Shown here in pieces: positions 1-21,666 of a DNA stretch of 64,000 bases. The position numbers and the translations under genes are program-made. Numbering within the stretch: position 1 is the stretch's first letter; every line of letters begins with the position of its first letter. The DNA is taken from positions 5,475,001 to 5,539,000 of the forward strand of contig NC_051087.1 of NCBI RefSeq assembly GCF_901709675.1. Reading direction: 5' to 3'. This DNA comes from Syngnathus acus. Its lineage: Eukaryota; Chordata; Actinopteri; Syngnathiformes; Syngnathidae. The notes beneath the pieces are model-generated. The model was not told the origin of the DNA, did not search any database, and saw nothing but the letters and a program-made list of their open reading frames with translations.

Positions 1-655
1 TCTTGCAATATCTTACTGTAAATTAGTTTCTCTGTTACCGGTTAAAGGAGTCTTTTTAAAGCATGAAGAGAAACGAGTGAATCACCAACATAGATAAATT
101 ACATTAAATGCGAGTAAGCAATGACTCTCAGCAAACTGCACTGACGTCTTAACGCGTGACAAGTCATGTGGATTTTTTTCCTGGATGTGCTTTATTATTA
201 GAAACAAGTGAAATGATTAATTTAGGTTTAAATGGAGAAACGATCAAACCAAAAAATGTTAAATGTAGAAAATGATGCCAACATTACACATGATTCAGGT
301 TTAAAAGGTTTATTTAGATGGACAGTCATCTAATTTTAAACAACATATTCTTTGAATATAATCACTTTGTATAATTATAAAATCATTTTACATCTCAAAA
401 AGATGTGTGAACGAAGTCGCAGTGTCATCAAATCTACAAGATACAAATGGCGAAGGCTGATACGGCATTATTGGAAATGGAAAAAAGTATAATTGTAAAG
501 CGGCACACAGATATGGTAGTATTGTTTAGTTGCTATAGTTTTACATGAATTACATTTTTTAAAATAGGCTCATTGTCCCTCTTAAATAATCTAGTGAAGA
601 CATAAATAATGTTAATCTTGTGCAATAATTGTTGTGTTTAGCATGCAAAGGAAAC
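1..655. other. 3' flank of the SLC34A2-like gene
   Basis: AT-rich sequence with no credible coding exon on either strand. It probably contains the 3' UTR of the minus-strand phosphate transporter whose stop codon is at 656-658. TTTATT occurs on the plus strand near 191 and 309, which reads AATAAA on the minus strand, so either could be its polyadenylation signal. Nothing else is recognisable. Confidence 0.4.
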
Positions 656-3600
656 TCAAAGTTTGGTCAGTTTTACACTGTTTGGCTCAAACTTGATCTC
701 AATTCCCAGCTCTGTGTCGTCGCACATTGCCGGGTTATCGTAGGCTTCTTTCTCCCACTCTTTGTCGTCCTTCACTTTATCTTCATCGCTGTTGCAGCAT
801 TTGCAGCAGCAGCAACATTTGGCAGTGAACACAGCCACTACTTTGTCCCAGGGTTCTAGAGAGTGAGCCCAAAGCGGGAGGAAGTCCCAAGACCGCAACA
901 CTGCTGGCAGACATTCAGGCTTCCTCTTCTGCAGCACATTGATGATAATGATGATGATGAGAAGAGCCACGAGAGGGCAGGCCACGCCCACTAGGACCTG
1001 CCATCCGGCCAGCGACAGACTGAAGACGAGGAGCGGCACAAGGAAGAAGCAGGAGATGATGTAGACTGCGGCGAACCAGCGGTAGGAGGCCGTGACGTTG
1101 CCCAAAGCTTTGGCCAGTCGGATGGGCAATCGGGTGAATGGAATCGGATACCACAGAACGATGCCAGTGATGTTGAACAGGAAGTGAACCAGGGCAATCT
1201 GGAGAAGTCATCCATGCACTTTATTAGCATGCAGGTAAATCACCAAAATGCATTTATTGTGAACTATTGTTTATCACCTGCAGAGCGTTACCCAACGTGT
1301 CTGCTGGACTGGCCATGGCTGCCAAGATGGCCGTGGTGGTGGTGCCAATGTTGGAACCAAGAGACAACGGATAGGCTCTCTCAATGCTGATGACGCCAAT
1401 ACCTACAGGTATGTGCACAAGGTAGGCCCATGAGAATTTTCAATCACTTCAGATGAACATGCTCAGATTGAATTTTTTTAATTCTAGGGTTCTGGTCGGC
1501 GGACGGACAAATGAGTGATCTCACCAACAAGCGGAGTGATAGCGGAGGTAAAAACAGAGCTGCTCTGCACAATGAAGGTCATTCCAGCTCCGACTAAAAT
1601 GGCAATGTATCCTGTGACCCAACCGAAAGGGAACGGGAAATCTGCACACACGTGTTAGCATAGAACACCTTAAGCACTCAAATGCAATGCGTTGCCTTGT
1701 CCAAGGTTAAACAAGCCTTGTGCATCCACTCACTTGTGTTAAGTATTTTCTTGATAATCATGGCCACTTGACCCTTAAGCATGGAGTTGAGCAACTTGAC
1801 TATAAGCAGCAGGCAGGAGCACAACACCAGCAAAGAGAGAGCCAGGAGGATCAGACCCACAGCCAGATCGGACAAGTTCACGTTTACAAAAAGGTGATCA
1901 CCTGACAAGACACACACAGTCACCGTGTCAAGTACGCTCATAGATGAAATTCCTTTATGTCGTGTCATGCTCACATTTTTTAATGTTGTACGTCTGTGAG
2001 ATGTTTTTGAGTGTGAAAGTGTAGTTGCCGTCAGTCCAGCACATTGAAGGAGAGGTGCAGTTCTCTGGACCGGGAACAGTGACATTTACGGTGCTCTGAA
2101 AAGTCAGCCAAAGTTTTTAAGAATCAATCGTATACAGGGTGTCCCACAAGTCACAATATGCTTCCCTTTTTCTATTTCATGATCATTTGGACCGACACGA
2201 CGTGAGGCTACCTGTATTTGACAGCTCAGGCTTTGTCGTTTTAATAAGCATAGGTATCCCCTTATATATAAATAGAAAAAAAGGAAGTGTATAGAGACTT
2301 TGGGGGACAACTTGTATTGTTGTGCCAATGATGACAGCATCCTACCATGTTGGTATAAGTTTCACACCACCTCTTGATGAGACTTTTGTTCCGGGCTTCT
2401 GGGTCTCCAGTGGCTATTTGGCTTAAGACTGACTTGTCTAGCTGTCTCAGCGGGAAAAAGAGAACGTTCAGAAATGTGCAATCGTAATACTATTATCGAC
2501 CTTTAGTAATCAACCGAGACAACCGTGTTTGTTGACAAACTAATGCAAAATCCCCAAATTCATTGGACTTGCTTTTACCTTTATAATAGAATCTGTGAGG
2601 ACATCTGTGATAACATTCAAGAGGTCGGGAGCCTCTCCGCTCTGGATCTGGAACGAGTCGATAATGAGCTTGGTGACCTCGTACAAGTAGCCGCTGGCGA
2701 CCTCTAGAGGCAGCAGCACCAGAACCGACAGCCAGTTGAAAAAATCGTGCACCGTGGCCCCTGCAAATGCCCTGAGCGCAGTCGGAAAGACAATTTAGTT
2801 TAATGCCAAGCGGATTGAACTTTGCTCGCTTCTGATGGTAACAACGTATCACTTTTACATTAGCGTAATATTAGCGTATCACTTGGGATTATGACGACTG
2901 TGTCTGTTTTATGACCCATCAGATGATTTATTGGACTCCTGCAGCAATAATAGATTATATAATAATAATAAAATATAATAATATAAAATATATAATAATG
3001 TAATGAATAATAATATAACATAGAATATAATAGATAATTATCACGAGCCTTCAGCTCATACAGATGTGACTAAAACACAATATTCATCGGAATCTTTTAA
3101 GAAAGGAATGGAACCATCTGTTTTATTCCCCATTCCTGCTTTAGAAGTTACCTGCGAAAGATAGTTCGGTCCCCAGCCTGCGTCATGGCAACAAGTGTAT
3201 TGGTGACTGAGGTGCCAATGTTAGTGCCCATGATGATTGGAACAGCCAGTTGGACTGATAGCACTACAACACAAAAAAGATATCACTATCATCTCCTAAT
3301 GCCTAGATGTTGTCACACCACGTTGTGTGTTAGCTCACATCCAGAGGAGACCATGCTGACCACAATGGAGGACGAAGTGGACGAGCTCTGAACCAGCAAA
3401 GTGACCAGGACGCCAATGACCAGACCGGCCAGAGGGTTGGACAGGACAACATTGTCCTGCATAATGCCGCCTGCTGCTTTGCCTGGATGGACAAGGTGGA
3501 TTTTATTTTTATTGTCCAAATGCACCATAGTGACACGTCACGCCTTCTTTCGCTTACCTCCAACAAGCTGGAAGGCTGAGCTGAGGAGGTCTAGGGAGCA

Positions 3601-5684
3601 GATGAACATGTAGAGGAGGCCCAGTAGCACAGCCAACTTCAAAAGTGACACCAACACCCGCAGCACCTTCCCTTTGGTGTCCAAAGCTGACAACATACAC
3701 AAAAAAAACACAACAAATTAATTTTAATCACTTTATCAAATGTATTCAAATAGTAGCTACCCACTAGGGGTGTGCATCTTTCCGATAAAAAAACGAGTTG
3801 ATACATTTCAATATAGAAAATGTAACAAATCTGTTCATGTCGGGCTCAGCTAACTATTGTTTCAAAATTAATGAATTTATCATTTTGGGGATAAATTGAT
3901 GAATCCGGTTTCATTTCCATCCCATTATTTTAACACAGGACATTATTTTATATTGACAGTCCAGAGAACACACTAATTATGATTTGGTTGCCATTTAGGA
4001 CACGTCAAAAAAAAAAAATCCGATATTTGTTTTCTAAAGTTCATCAACATATTTATGTTGTGCTTAACATTGATTTATCATTACGACACCAAATCTGAAC
4101 CACACCCTATGTTCTCCAATAAATGCGGTTTTATTTATGACTTAATGACAAACTGTATGGTGCCAGTATAACTTGTTGAACTCACCCAACAGTGGCCAAC
4201 GCCTCGCTTTTGGCATCATGCCAGTCAATATCACTTTTGAGAAATGCACATTTCAATTCCGCCTCACCTGACCATGGCACTCCGGTGTCTTTCAGCTCAG
4301 GCATATCCCAAGGGTCTTCCTCATCTGGTGGCCCATCATCCACCAGCGCCAGAGTAGACTGTCCAAGACTTCCTTTTTGCACTATTTGCACATTTACAGA
4401 ACGCTGTTATATTATCATTTGTTTGGACAAGGAGTCTTCTGTTCAAAAACTTACTTTTGCTGCCATTTCTTTCAATATGCTCCTCGGTAAACTGAAATTA
4501 TAAAGTAAAAAAAAAAAAAACGTTGATATTAATTTGTAATGCATGTAATTCCAATAAGGGTTATAATGGTTTGGGATTTTTCAGTTTAATTTCATTTTGA
4601 CTATGGTATTTAATTTCAATTAATTTTCATTTGGATGTATTTTTTTAGAATGTTTTTCAATTTTACTAATGCGTTTTTTTGTTTTATTAGTTTTAGTATA
4701 TTTAAAAATAAGTGGGATATTTGTCGAGCAAAAGATTAAAATATAATTGTGTAATAATTTAAGGTAAACTACAATTCTCAAGCGACAGTTTGACCTTCTG
4801 CATCATGAATGCATGTATGAATGAATGTATGATATTATTTGACAAAGATGGAAACGATGGTTGCTTAGTTTTAGCTTTAGTTATTTCAGACTTTGACTTT
4901 ATTTTTATATTCCAATATTCTAGCTCATTTTAACATTATCATTTAAATTCTCAATTAATAGCCAATATTTTACTTTTCAATAGTTCCAAAAGCCACACCA
5001 ATTGAATGACTATTGTACACATTTAGCCACTCACATGCCACAAGGTATTGATCATAGACTCACATGGTGTTATCTGGCCACAGTTGAATTCCATTAGTAC
5101 AACACGATGACACGGAAATAAAGCTTAATTGATTTTCTTTTTCTATGTTTCACTTACACAAACACATGCGCGCGCACACACGCATTCACACAGTCAACTT
5201 TTTTCATTTTACATTTAAATCTTTGATATTATTCTAAAATGAGACTTTCACTCACAACAAGTCTGTCTCAGTTTGCTCTTTAAATATGTGCTGTTATTCA
5301 TTTACTAACTAGTGGCATGATCTAATGCATAAGACACTCTAGATTCAGATGTTTATGTAAAAAAATAGTTTTTGGGTGTTTGCACATATTGCCATTATAC
5401 CCCCCCCCCCAAAAAAAAAGCTTTTAGCTCTATTTCTTTGTGTCTTGATACTTTATCTAAGCGTGATTTTTGAACCCAAAGCAATGTCAAAATTATTTTG
5501 CATTACTTTGTGTCAACTAATTATACATGATCAGAGCAAAAAATACAGCTGCAATAAAAAACTCTTCAAGTTTGAGTTTGTACTTTATGCTTACAATAAA
5601 AATATAAATGACTTTAACACAAAACTCTGAAATGAATGATATGAATAGTAATGTCCTCACCGCAGGTGGCTTGAGTGCATCCAT
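656..5684 (-). CDS. slc34a2: Sodium-dependent phosphate cotransporter 2B-like (SLC34 family)
   Basis: Multi-pass plasma-membrane protein of the NaPi-II family, which couples inward Na+ to phosphate uptake in epithelia. Thirteen coding exons in gene order: 5684-5661, 4491-4455, 4381-4268, 3686-3558, 3482-3339, 3254-3152, 2771-2579, 2441-2346, 2095-1975, 1901-1734, 1641-1525, 1402-1278, 1198-656. They total 1914 nt, or 637 aa. Seen in the protein: the [17 protein letters not shown]-terminal block; both inverted-repeat signature motifs (QSSSTSSS and QSSSVFTS); [16 protein letters not shown]; a large extracellular loop with NVTVP and a [13 protein letters not shown] glycosylation region; [16 protein letters not shown]; and a cysteine cluster (CCCCCKCC) in the cytoplasmic tail. 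Start is the first ATG of a 24-nt first exon that splices in phase. The C terminus ends TKL, which could bind PDZ proteins as in relatives (inference). Choice of 2B over 2A/2C rests on the cysteine-rich tail and is less certain than the family. Confidence 0.9.
2941..3035. repeat. AT-rich TAATAA-type low-complexity tract
   Basis: Imperfect TAA/TATAAT repeats in the slc34a2 intron between exons 3152-3254 and 2579-2771. There is no coding content. Confidence 0.6.
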
Positions 5685-5908
5685 GCTGCCTGCTGTCAAA
5701 TGCTGCGTGCGTGCACACAGGTAGAGTGTTGTGGTGAAGGAGGATTGGTGGGTGTCTTCGCATCACTGAGAGCTCCCACCAATAAGATCAACACACCTTG
5801 CTTGGTCACTCACAAATTTCTTGTAATCGCTACTCTGACGTGTGTTGCAATCCAACCCACATTTTTCCAGGTGCCTGCATGACTCCCTTACTGTGGATGT
5901 GACTAACA

Positions 5909-5933
5909 GTGTGTGTGTATGTGTGTGTGTGTG
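5909..5933. repeat. (GT)n microsatellite
   Basis: About 25 bases of GT repeats with one interruption (GTGTAT). Simple-sequence repeat in the slc34a2-ociad1 intergenic region. Confidence 0.85.
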
Positions 5934-6737
5934 CAACTCTGGATCATTGTAGCACAATATTGATCTTAATAGAGCTGCACATTGGTCAACATCACAGTGT
6001 GCTAAATGTATACTTTATAGTTGCACTTGAAAGATTTTTATTTAGATTAGAACAAAGATACCACTGTCATCCAGGTGCTGCAGAAGATGGATATCTTTTA
6101 CTTTATGAGAATTGTAGCTATATACATAGTTTGCAATAGTTTTATGTATTCACTTATCTTAGAAGTGCTTGAAAAAGGGCCCATTCTTATTTTGTGGAAA
6201 TCTATTTCATTGCTTTTTTTTTCTTCTGTAATGTTGCATAGTTTGTATCCAATGTAGTTGGGCTAAATGCTTGAAAGCATAGGAATTTTGATTAACTGTA
6301 TTTAATTTTGTTTTCAAATCTTATTTAATGGTACATTGTTTTTTGTCCTATGTATTTTATAAAATGTGGCTATTTGTTTTCAGAACTACTTCAGGAGGAT
6401 ATGGATTGGATTGGACTGGAGTGAATTCTGTTTCTGTAGCCTTTTGGGTTGCACTTGTACAAAGTTTGTAGCTATGGTATTGCAAAGTCCTTTGTCATTT
6501 CCAAACAGTGTAATAGCGGCATCTAGGTGCCATACTGTACTACTGCAAATGAGCCTCCACTGCGGAGGTCCGAACAAACCTGATTTATTGTGTAAATTCT
6601 AATTTGCCAGTATGTAATTTGTTGTGAGTCCATGCATTGTGTTGGTTTTGTTCTTTGAACAAGGTGATGTTCATGCACGGCTCATTTTGTGCACCAGTAA
6701 AAAAACATTATGTCTTGAATTGAAAAAAAACATGTTT

Positions 6738-6814
6738 TCACTAACGAGGGGTTCGGTGAATGCGCATATGAAACTGGTGGGGTTCGGTACCTCCAACAAG
6801 GTTAAGAACCACTG
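6738..6814. mobile_element. DNA-transposon end fragment (hAT-like)
   Basis: The stretch ends in GGTTAAGAACCACTG. Its complement, CAGTGGTTCTTAACC, is a terminal sequence I recognise from dispersed hAT-type elements in fish genomes. The preceding AAACTGGTGGGGTTCGGTAC block belongs to the same kind of repeat. I found no matching left end upstream, so it is called a truncated relic. Family assignment is from memory. Confidence 0.4.
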
Positions 6815-7082
6815 ATGTAGACAAACAACCTTGGCACAGTCAGTCACATTTACGCCTATGGCCAGTCTTAAATGAACATGTACATGTGACCAATTCAGCC
6901 GCTAGAGGGCAGTCGTGAACACTTTCTGATACATGAACTGACAACTAGAATATATTTGTTACCTTTAATCTTCTCAACGCAAAGTACGCAAGTGAGATTC
7001 CGTCACAAATATTTGTCGAGATATTTGATTTTAATTTGTGAACCATTGTCTGAAAGACCTCCACGAATGTCACCTTTTTCAT

Positions 7083-7219
7083 TTCCGGGTTACGTCACAG
7101 TCCGCGGTGACATTGTACCGAGTAGTACACACGACGGTTGTCTTGGAGTTCTCTTAAAACCATTTCTTACTATTTTCACATGCGTTGAAGGCTACGAGAC
7201 GTGTTGTTATTTTTTCAAT
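7083..7219 (+). promoter_or_regulatory. Probable ociad1 promoter with CRE and ETS-type sites
   Basis: A CRE-like TTACGTCA lies at 7090-7097, directly after an ETS-like TTCCGGGT at 7083. Both are within 140 bp of the ociad1 ATG. The combination is typical of TATA-less housekeeping promoters. The transcription start is not determinable from sequence alone. Confidence 0.45.
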
Positions 7220-8847
7220 ATGTCATCCACTACTGCGGGTTTTAATGAGGAGCGGCGGCATCAAGGAGCACAGGTTAGCAGCATGCCGATAAACATTATC
7301 CGACCCTCGCATGTGCTAACGCGTTTAGCCTGCTAGCTTCGAGTAAACACTAGCGGCCCCCTTCAACTGCGTTAACACCTCCCGGACTTGTCATTAATGC
7401 TGTCTGAGATTAAAAGTGTCTAGTCCCTGCAGACGCGCCTGGGCACAGACTACATCCCCACCGAAGAGGAGAAGAGAGTGTTCAGGGAGTGCAACAATGA
7501 AAGCTTTTGGTATAGGTGTAAGTAACAACTTGTGTATCACTCGAAATGTGTATTTTCCACAGTTAGCAAAATCTCCTTCCAGCCCAAGTACTATCAATAC
7601 TGTCAATGTAATCATTTTAGTGCTATAATGTTATAGCCTCTAAGTGTACATTTCCTTAGTTATGAAAAATAATAATGCTTATGTTACAGCGGTACCATTC
7701 TCTGTGGTGAGCATGGCCATCACTCAAGCCCTGGTTGCCAGAGGTAAGATCACATTCATGTGCTCCTATGGAACATGCATGGATGGCAATTTGAATAAAT
7801 TCTGTCTGTTTCCATTTAGGGTCTCTCGCTGCATCTCCAAGGTTTGGATCGCTTCCAAAAGTGGCCTGTAAGTTTGATGACAAGACGATGTAGACGTTTT
7901 CTTGTTTAACACAAATGCAACCTGCTTCTTAAAATGGCTGTCACTATCAGTTGGTATAAAAAGCCAAATCTCAACAGGAATTCAAATAATCCTTAATGTT
8001 TGCATTTTGTTAGCACCACTCTTAAGATTTTAGATGGCTATTACAAAATATCCTGCATTCTGGAATGCAGCATTTGTTGTGATGGCTGCGTCTTTGCTGT
8101 GTTTGCAGTTGCTGGCTTCTGTGGCTACTTGGCAGGTAAGATGTCGTACATGAAGACGTGTCAGGAGAAGTTCAAGAGGTTGGACAGCTCTCCTCTGGGA
8201 GAGGCCCTGAGACAGAGAACGGGACTGCCTCCACAGATGTGTGTACCAACACCAAAGTCACACTATAAGAAGGAAAGCTCAAAAGCAAGCCCCTATTAGT
8301 ATTTTGTGGTTTCCTTTCTAGCCAAGGTGGTCAGTCCGAGATGAATGATCCCAACAGTCAGAGCTTTGACACCAATTTCCAGCCAGCAGAGATGCAATCT
8401 TCCACCGCCGAACAGGAATATGGATTTAGTCCAGAATCGCCTGTACCCATGCGAAGAGCAGAAGACTTTAATGTGCCAGGTGAGTAACACTGATGCCTGA
8501 CGACAATGAAAGGTAATGAAAACACGCTTTTGTATTTTAATATGGGTTGATAATGTGTCAAACTGTCATCTGCAGCTGAGGAAAACAACGGACCCAAGAG
8601 CAAGTCCATCCTCTATGAGGACTTGCGGCTAAAGAATCGAGAGAACTACGAGGTCACACTCACCCAGAAGGCTGACTCGCAGCTCAAAACTCCCCCTGTG
8701 AAGGAGCCAGAAAGACCAACAAAAAGCGGTAAACAATACAAACATACAAACCTTTTTTTATTTATTTTTTTATTGTATTTTTTAAAATAATTTCTTCTTC
8801 AAATTGCAGCAACGAAAAATATCTATGGAGACACCTGGGACGAATGA
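7220..8847 (+). CDS. ociad1: OCIA domain-containing protein 1
   Basis: OCIAD1 is an endosomal/mitochondrial membrane-associated protein involved in cell adhesion, STAT3 signalling and respiratory-complex control (family knowledge). Eight exons: 7220-7273, 7433-7517, 7690-7743, 7820-7867, 8109-8238, 8322-8479, 8576-8728, 8810-8847. They total 720 nt, or 239 aa. The OCIA domain covers roughly residues 20-110: DYIPTEEEKRVFRECNNESF, PFSVVSMAITQAL, then a hydrophobic glycine-rich segment (FAGFCGYLAGKMSYMKTCQE). The C terminus carries YEDLRLKNRENYEVTLTQK and ends YGDTWDE, the conserved tail of OCIAD1 rather than OCIAD2. The 8238 donor (AGAT|gtgtgt) was chosen because it is the one that keeps frame into the 8322 exon. 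It is the least certain junction, and using later GTs there would change a few residues. The gene converges on the rhomboid-like gene. Confidence 0.92.
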
Positions 8848-8914
8848 GTAGTTTTGTGTAAAAATGTACTTCAATGATCATGTGACACAAAATGACATCT
8901 TTGCTAAAGAATCA

Positions 8915-8920
8915 AATAAA
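8915..8920 (+). promoter_or_regulatory. ociad1 polyadenylation signal
   Basis: Canonical AATAAA, 68 bases after the ociad1 stop codon. The implied 3' UTR is short (about 90 nt), leaving roughly 180 bp before the stop codon of the convergent minus-strand gene. Confidence 0.7.
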
Positions 8921-9117
8921 CCAAAGTGCTTGAAGTCTTCCGTCGGTTTACAGAAGATTTAAACTATTTCCTGGAAAAAGGCTGAATATTACAATACAGT
9001 TTGGAATATTACGTATACAATAACACTTTCTCCAGTGTAGCATCATCTGTGTATTTTAGGGGGTGTGCTTGAGCAGCCCTCCATTTATATGTGCTCACGG
9101 TGTAAAACAAAAGACAA

Positions 9118-10065
9118 CTATAGATGGCTGTGACCGTGATGGCTGTGCACGCAGCCGTGTTCATGACTTGTCCCACCGAGGCCTGCTGCAGAGGCATGAG
9201 GATTAGGTCCAGACACTGCACTGGTTGGCTTGGACCAACCTTCATACATCTTGGTTGAGCCACTACCAGCCAAGTTGGCGCTTGACACAGGCGCATAGGC
9301 CTGCACTGGGTAAGATCCAGGTGTTGGGTTGATTTGTGGAAGGAGTGATTTCCTCCTGTCCTCTGTGGAAGCTGGGACAAACGCCACCATCCTGATGCTC
9401 CTCAGCAAGCGGAAAGGTGCCGTCTTCTCCACAACGCCTGCCTTGGCCTCCGAGATGTCCAGAAAGGAGAACCATCCTCTTCCGTGCATCCATCCGATTA
9501 GTGTGGAGATGATATTGCAGGGGAGCGCTGTGTGAGGAATGAGGACGCTGGTGATGAGGACAAAAATCCACGGGAGAACCATGGTGGGAAAACTGACCCC
9601 ACAGAGGAAGGCTTTGGTCATTTTTGTGTGCGTGGTGGTGAGGGCCACGCAAGCGAGGGCCATAGGTACCAGCCCCTCCGTGGGTCCATTGCCGTTGCTC
9701 TCCTGCAGGAGATCCACAAAGGCATACAACAAGCCTGCCATTGTTGACATCAGGATGCACACAAACAGGAAGCGGACAGTGCCAAAGCCTTTCTCCAGGC
9801 TACCACTGAGGAACACCATGGTGCAGATGCTGAGGAGCAGTTGAGTGAAGCTTCTGTGGTAGAATGGGTACGTCAAGAGTGTATGCACATGCCCTTTGAG
9901 AAAAACACTCGCCCCAACACTGAGTCCCCCCTCAGAGGAGTCCAAGTAGGTTTGGAGCGCGAACACAGCACACGATGTGAGGGTGATCAGGAACATCCCA
10001 CTCGAAATGCCAGGAACCACATCTCTCAAAACTTGGACGACCATCCTTAAGTGGCTCGCGCTCAT
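9118..10065 (-). CDS. rhbdd2: Rhomboid domain-containing protein 2-like, intronless
   Basis: A single uninterrupted 315-aa frame. Roughly six hydrophobic segments occupy residues 15-200 (for example SGMFLITLTSCAVFALQTYL, FLFVCILMSTMAGLLYAFV, PTMVLPWIFVLITSVLIP). A soluble tail follows, containing NPTPGSYPVQAY, which resembles the NPVPGSYPTQ tail block of RHBDD2. RHBDD2 is a Golgi-located rhomboid-superfamily protein. I see no GxSx serine-protease motif, so it is likely a pseudoprotease. The last residues form a histidine-rich tail (HEHGCVHSHHGHSHL). The start is the first ATG, beginning MSASHLRMVVQVL. The human relative is multi-exonic, so the lack of introns suggests a retrocopy or intron loss. 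The frame is fully intact. The paralogue assignment is moderate; the rhomboid-like fold is firmer. Confidence 0.75.
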   Translation of the reverse strand: MSASHLRMVVQVLRDVVPGISSGMFLITLTSCAVFALQTYLDSSEGGLSVGASVFLKGHVHTLLTYPFYHRSFTQLLLSICTMVFLSGSLEKGFGTVRFLFVCILMSTMAGLLYAFVDLLQESNGNGPTEGLVPMALACVALTTTHTKMTKAFLCGVSFPTMVLPWIFVLITSVLIPHTALPCNIISTLIGWMHGRGWFSFLDISEAKAGVVEKTAPFRLLRSIRMVAFVPASTEDRRKSLLPQINPTPGSYPVQAYAPVSSANLAGSGSTKMYEGWSKPTSAVSGPNPHASAAGLGGTSHEHGCVHSHHGHSHL

Positions 10066-10146
10066 TTTATGGTCGTGGACAACGAAACGTGGGTAAAAAC
10101 GCAGCGGGTTTGACCAAACAAGTGGTTTGAAAACGACCGTAGAATC

Positions 10147-10154
10147 CCGGAAGT
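10147..10154 (-). promoter_or_regulatory. ETS-type site upstream of the rhbdd2-like gene
   Basis: CCGGAAGT lies 82 bp upstream of the ATG of the minus-strand rhomboid-like gene. Such a core ETS/GABP site close to the start is common in broadly expressed TATA-less promoters. A promoter here would argue against a dead retrocopy. Confidence 0.35.
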
Positions 10155-11041
10155 AAGGTTATTGCTGTTTAGAGATGTGCAGATCATCGCATGCTGGAGC
10201 GCACATCCTAGATGAAGCACTACTATTCAATTAAAAATACAACTAAGTAGTATACCTATAAGTAAATGAATGAAAAACAATACCATGACCACAGGGTTAA
10301 ACAAACGTTACTCCATGTTTTGGTTTTGCAGAGACACATTTGTGTTTCGAAGATTTTCCGGTTAGGCTTTTCAAAATAAGGCTTAAGATGCTGGTTGAGT
10401 GGCTATGTGATTTTATTTTGCAAAATAATACCGCAGAAGGTCCCTAAGGATTTTATTTTGGCATTTCCTGCACTGGCTATCGATGATCGGAAAGTGGGGG
10501 CTGCACAGTCGATAGTCTCTTGATATTGTTTGTTTTTTGTCTTGATTTTGGAATTGCTCCTTCTCTTTGAGGATAAGGGGAAAAAGACGAGGGAAGAAGT
10601 TGTTATATACTGACTGGTGTATGAAAAATATCCCGTTAAGCCTTTCATAATAAAAGAAACGACATGAAATTATAATTTGATAATACTGCTGCAAAATATG
10701 TGAATTTATTAACTAACTGCATCTAACCAACAATAAAGGTGCATTTCTATTTGTATTAGGTCGTGTTGTCACCATTTGCTTTTTTGTTTTGCTAGTTTGA
10801 AAATTTGACTTTTTTGAAGGGACATCTGACTCCCAACATTTTACAGACTTTTTGCGTTTAGAAGACCATAACATATGATTAAATGTTTCATAATAAGCGT
10901 ATTTTCATTTTAGGTAAAGTATCAAAAGTCCTTTCATCGGGAAGGAAAAGGCACTCAATAACCCCGTGCGATTTTTGTCAGCAGTTTGGTTTCTGTTTTG
11001 TGTTTAAAAAGTTGAAGCTCGTCTGGGTCTTCCGGTGTCGT
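10155..11041. other. Intergenic region between the rhbdd2-like gene and chic2
   Basis: The two genes diverge from this 0.9-kb AT-rich stretch. No exon is recognisable. A CTTCCGG ETS-like site at 11029-11035 lies close to the chic2 leader. Confidence 0.4.
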
Positions 11042-11253
11042 ATGGCGACTGCAACGGATGTTGATATTTTGCTTGCGAGCCTGCCGCTGAGAGATGTGAA
11101 CTGTCGGGACGGCTCGCTTTTGAATTTGTCCTCCCTTTTGTCCAATTCGCGATCGAAGGGGAGCCGCTTCTTAGTGAGCCCAGCGGCATCGCGTCCATCC
11201 CGGTGGCGTCTCGACCGGGAAGCGCGTCGCTCCGTTTTGGGGCCGTGCGTGCG

Positions 11254-11257
<4 letters not shown>
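11042..11257 (+). other. Upstream ORF whose stop overlaps the chic2 start codon
   Basis: An ATG at 11042 opens a 71-codon frame beginning MATATDVDILLASL. Its TGA at 11255-11257 overlaps the chic2 ATG at 11254 as ATGA. Whether this leader is inside the mature mRNA depends on the unknown transcription start. The peptide matches no family I know. If translated, it could couple termination to chic2 initiation. Confidence 0.35.

Positions 11258-21666
<10,409 letters not shown>

Larger units (their letters stand above)
5685..7082. other. Intergenic region between slc34a2 and ociad1
   Basis: The two genes diverge here, so both 5' flanks lie in this 1.4 kb. No open frame shows exon-like conservation. 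It holds a (GT)n microsatellite at 5909-5933, a T-rich stretch at 6210-6330 and a transposon end at 6738-6814. The slc34a2 promoter should lie just above 5684, but I see no clear TATA box. Confidence 0.5.
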
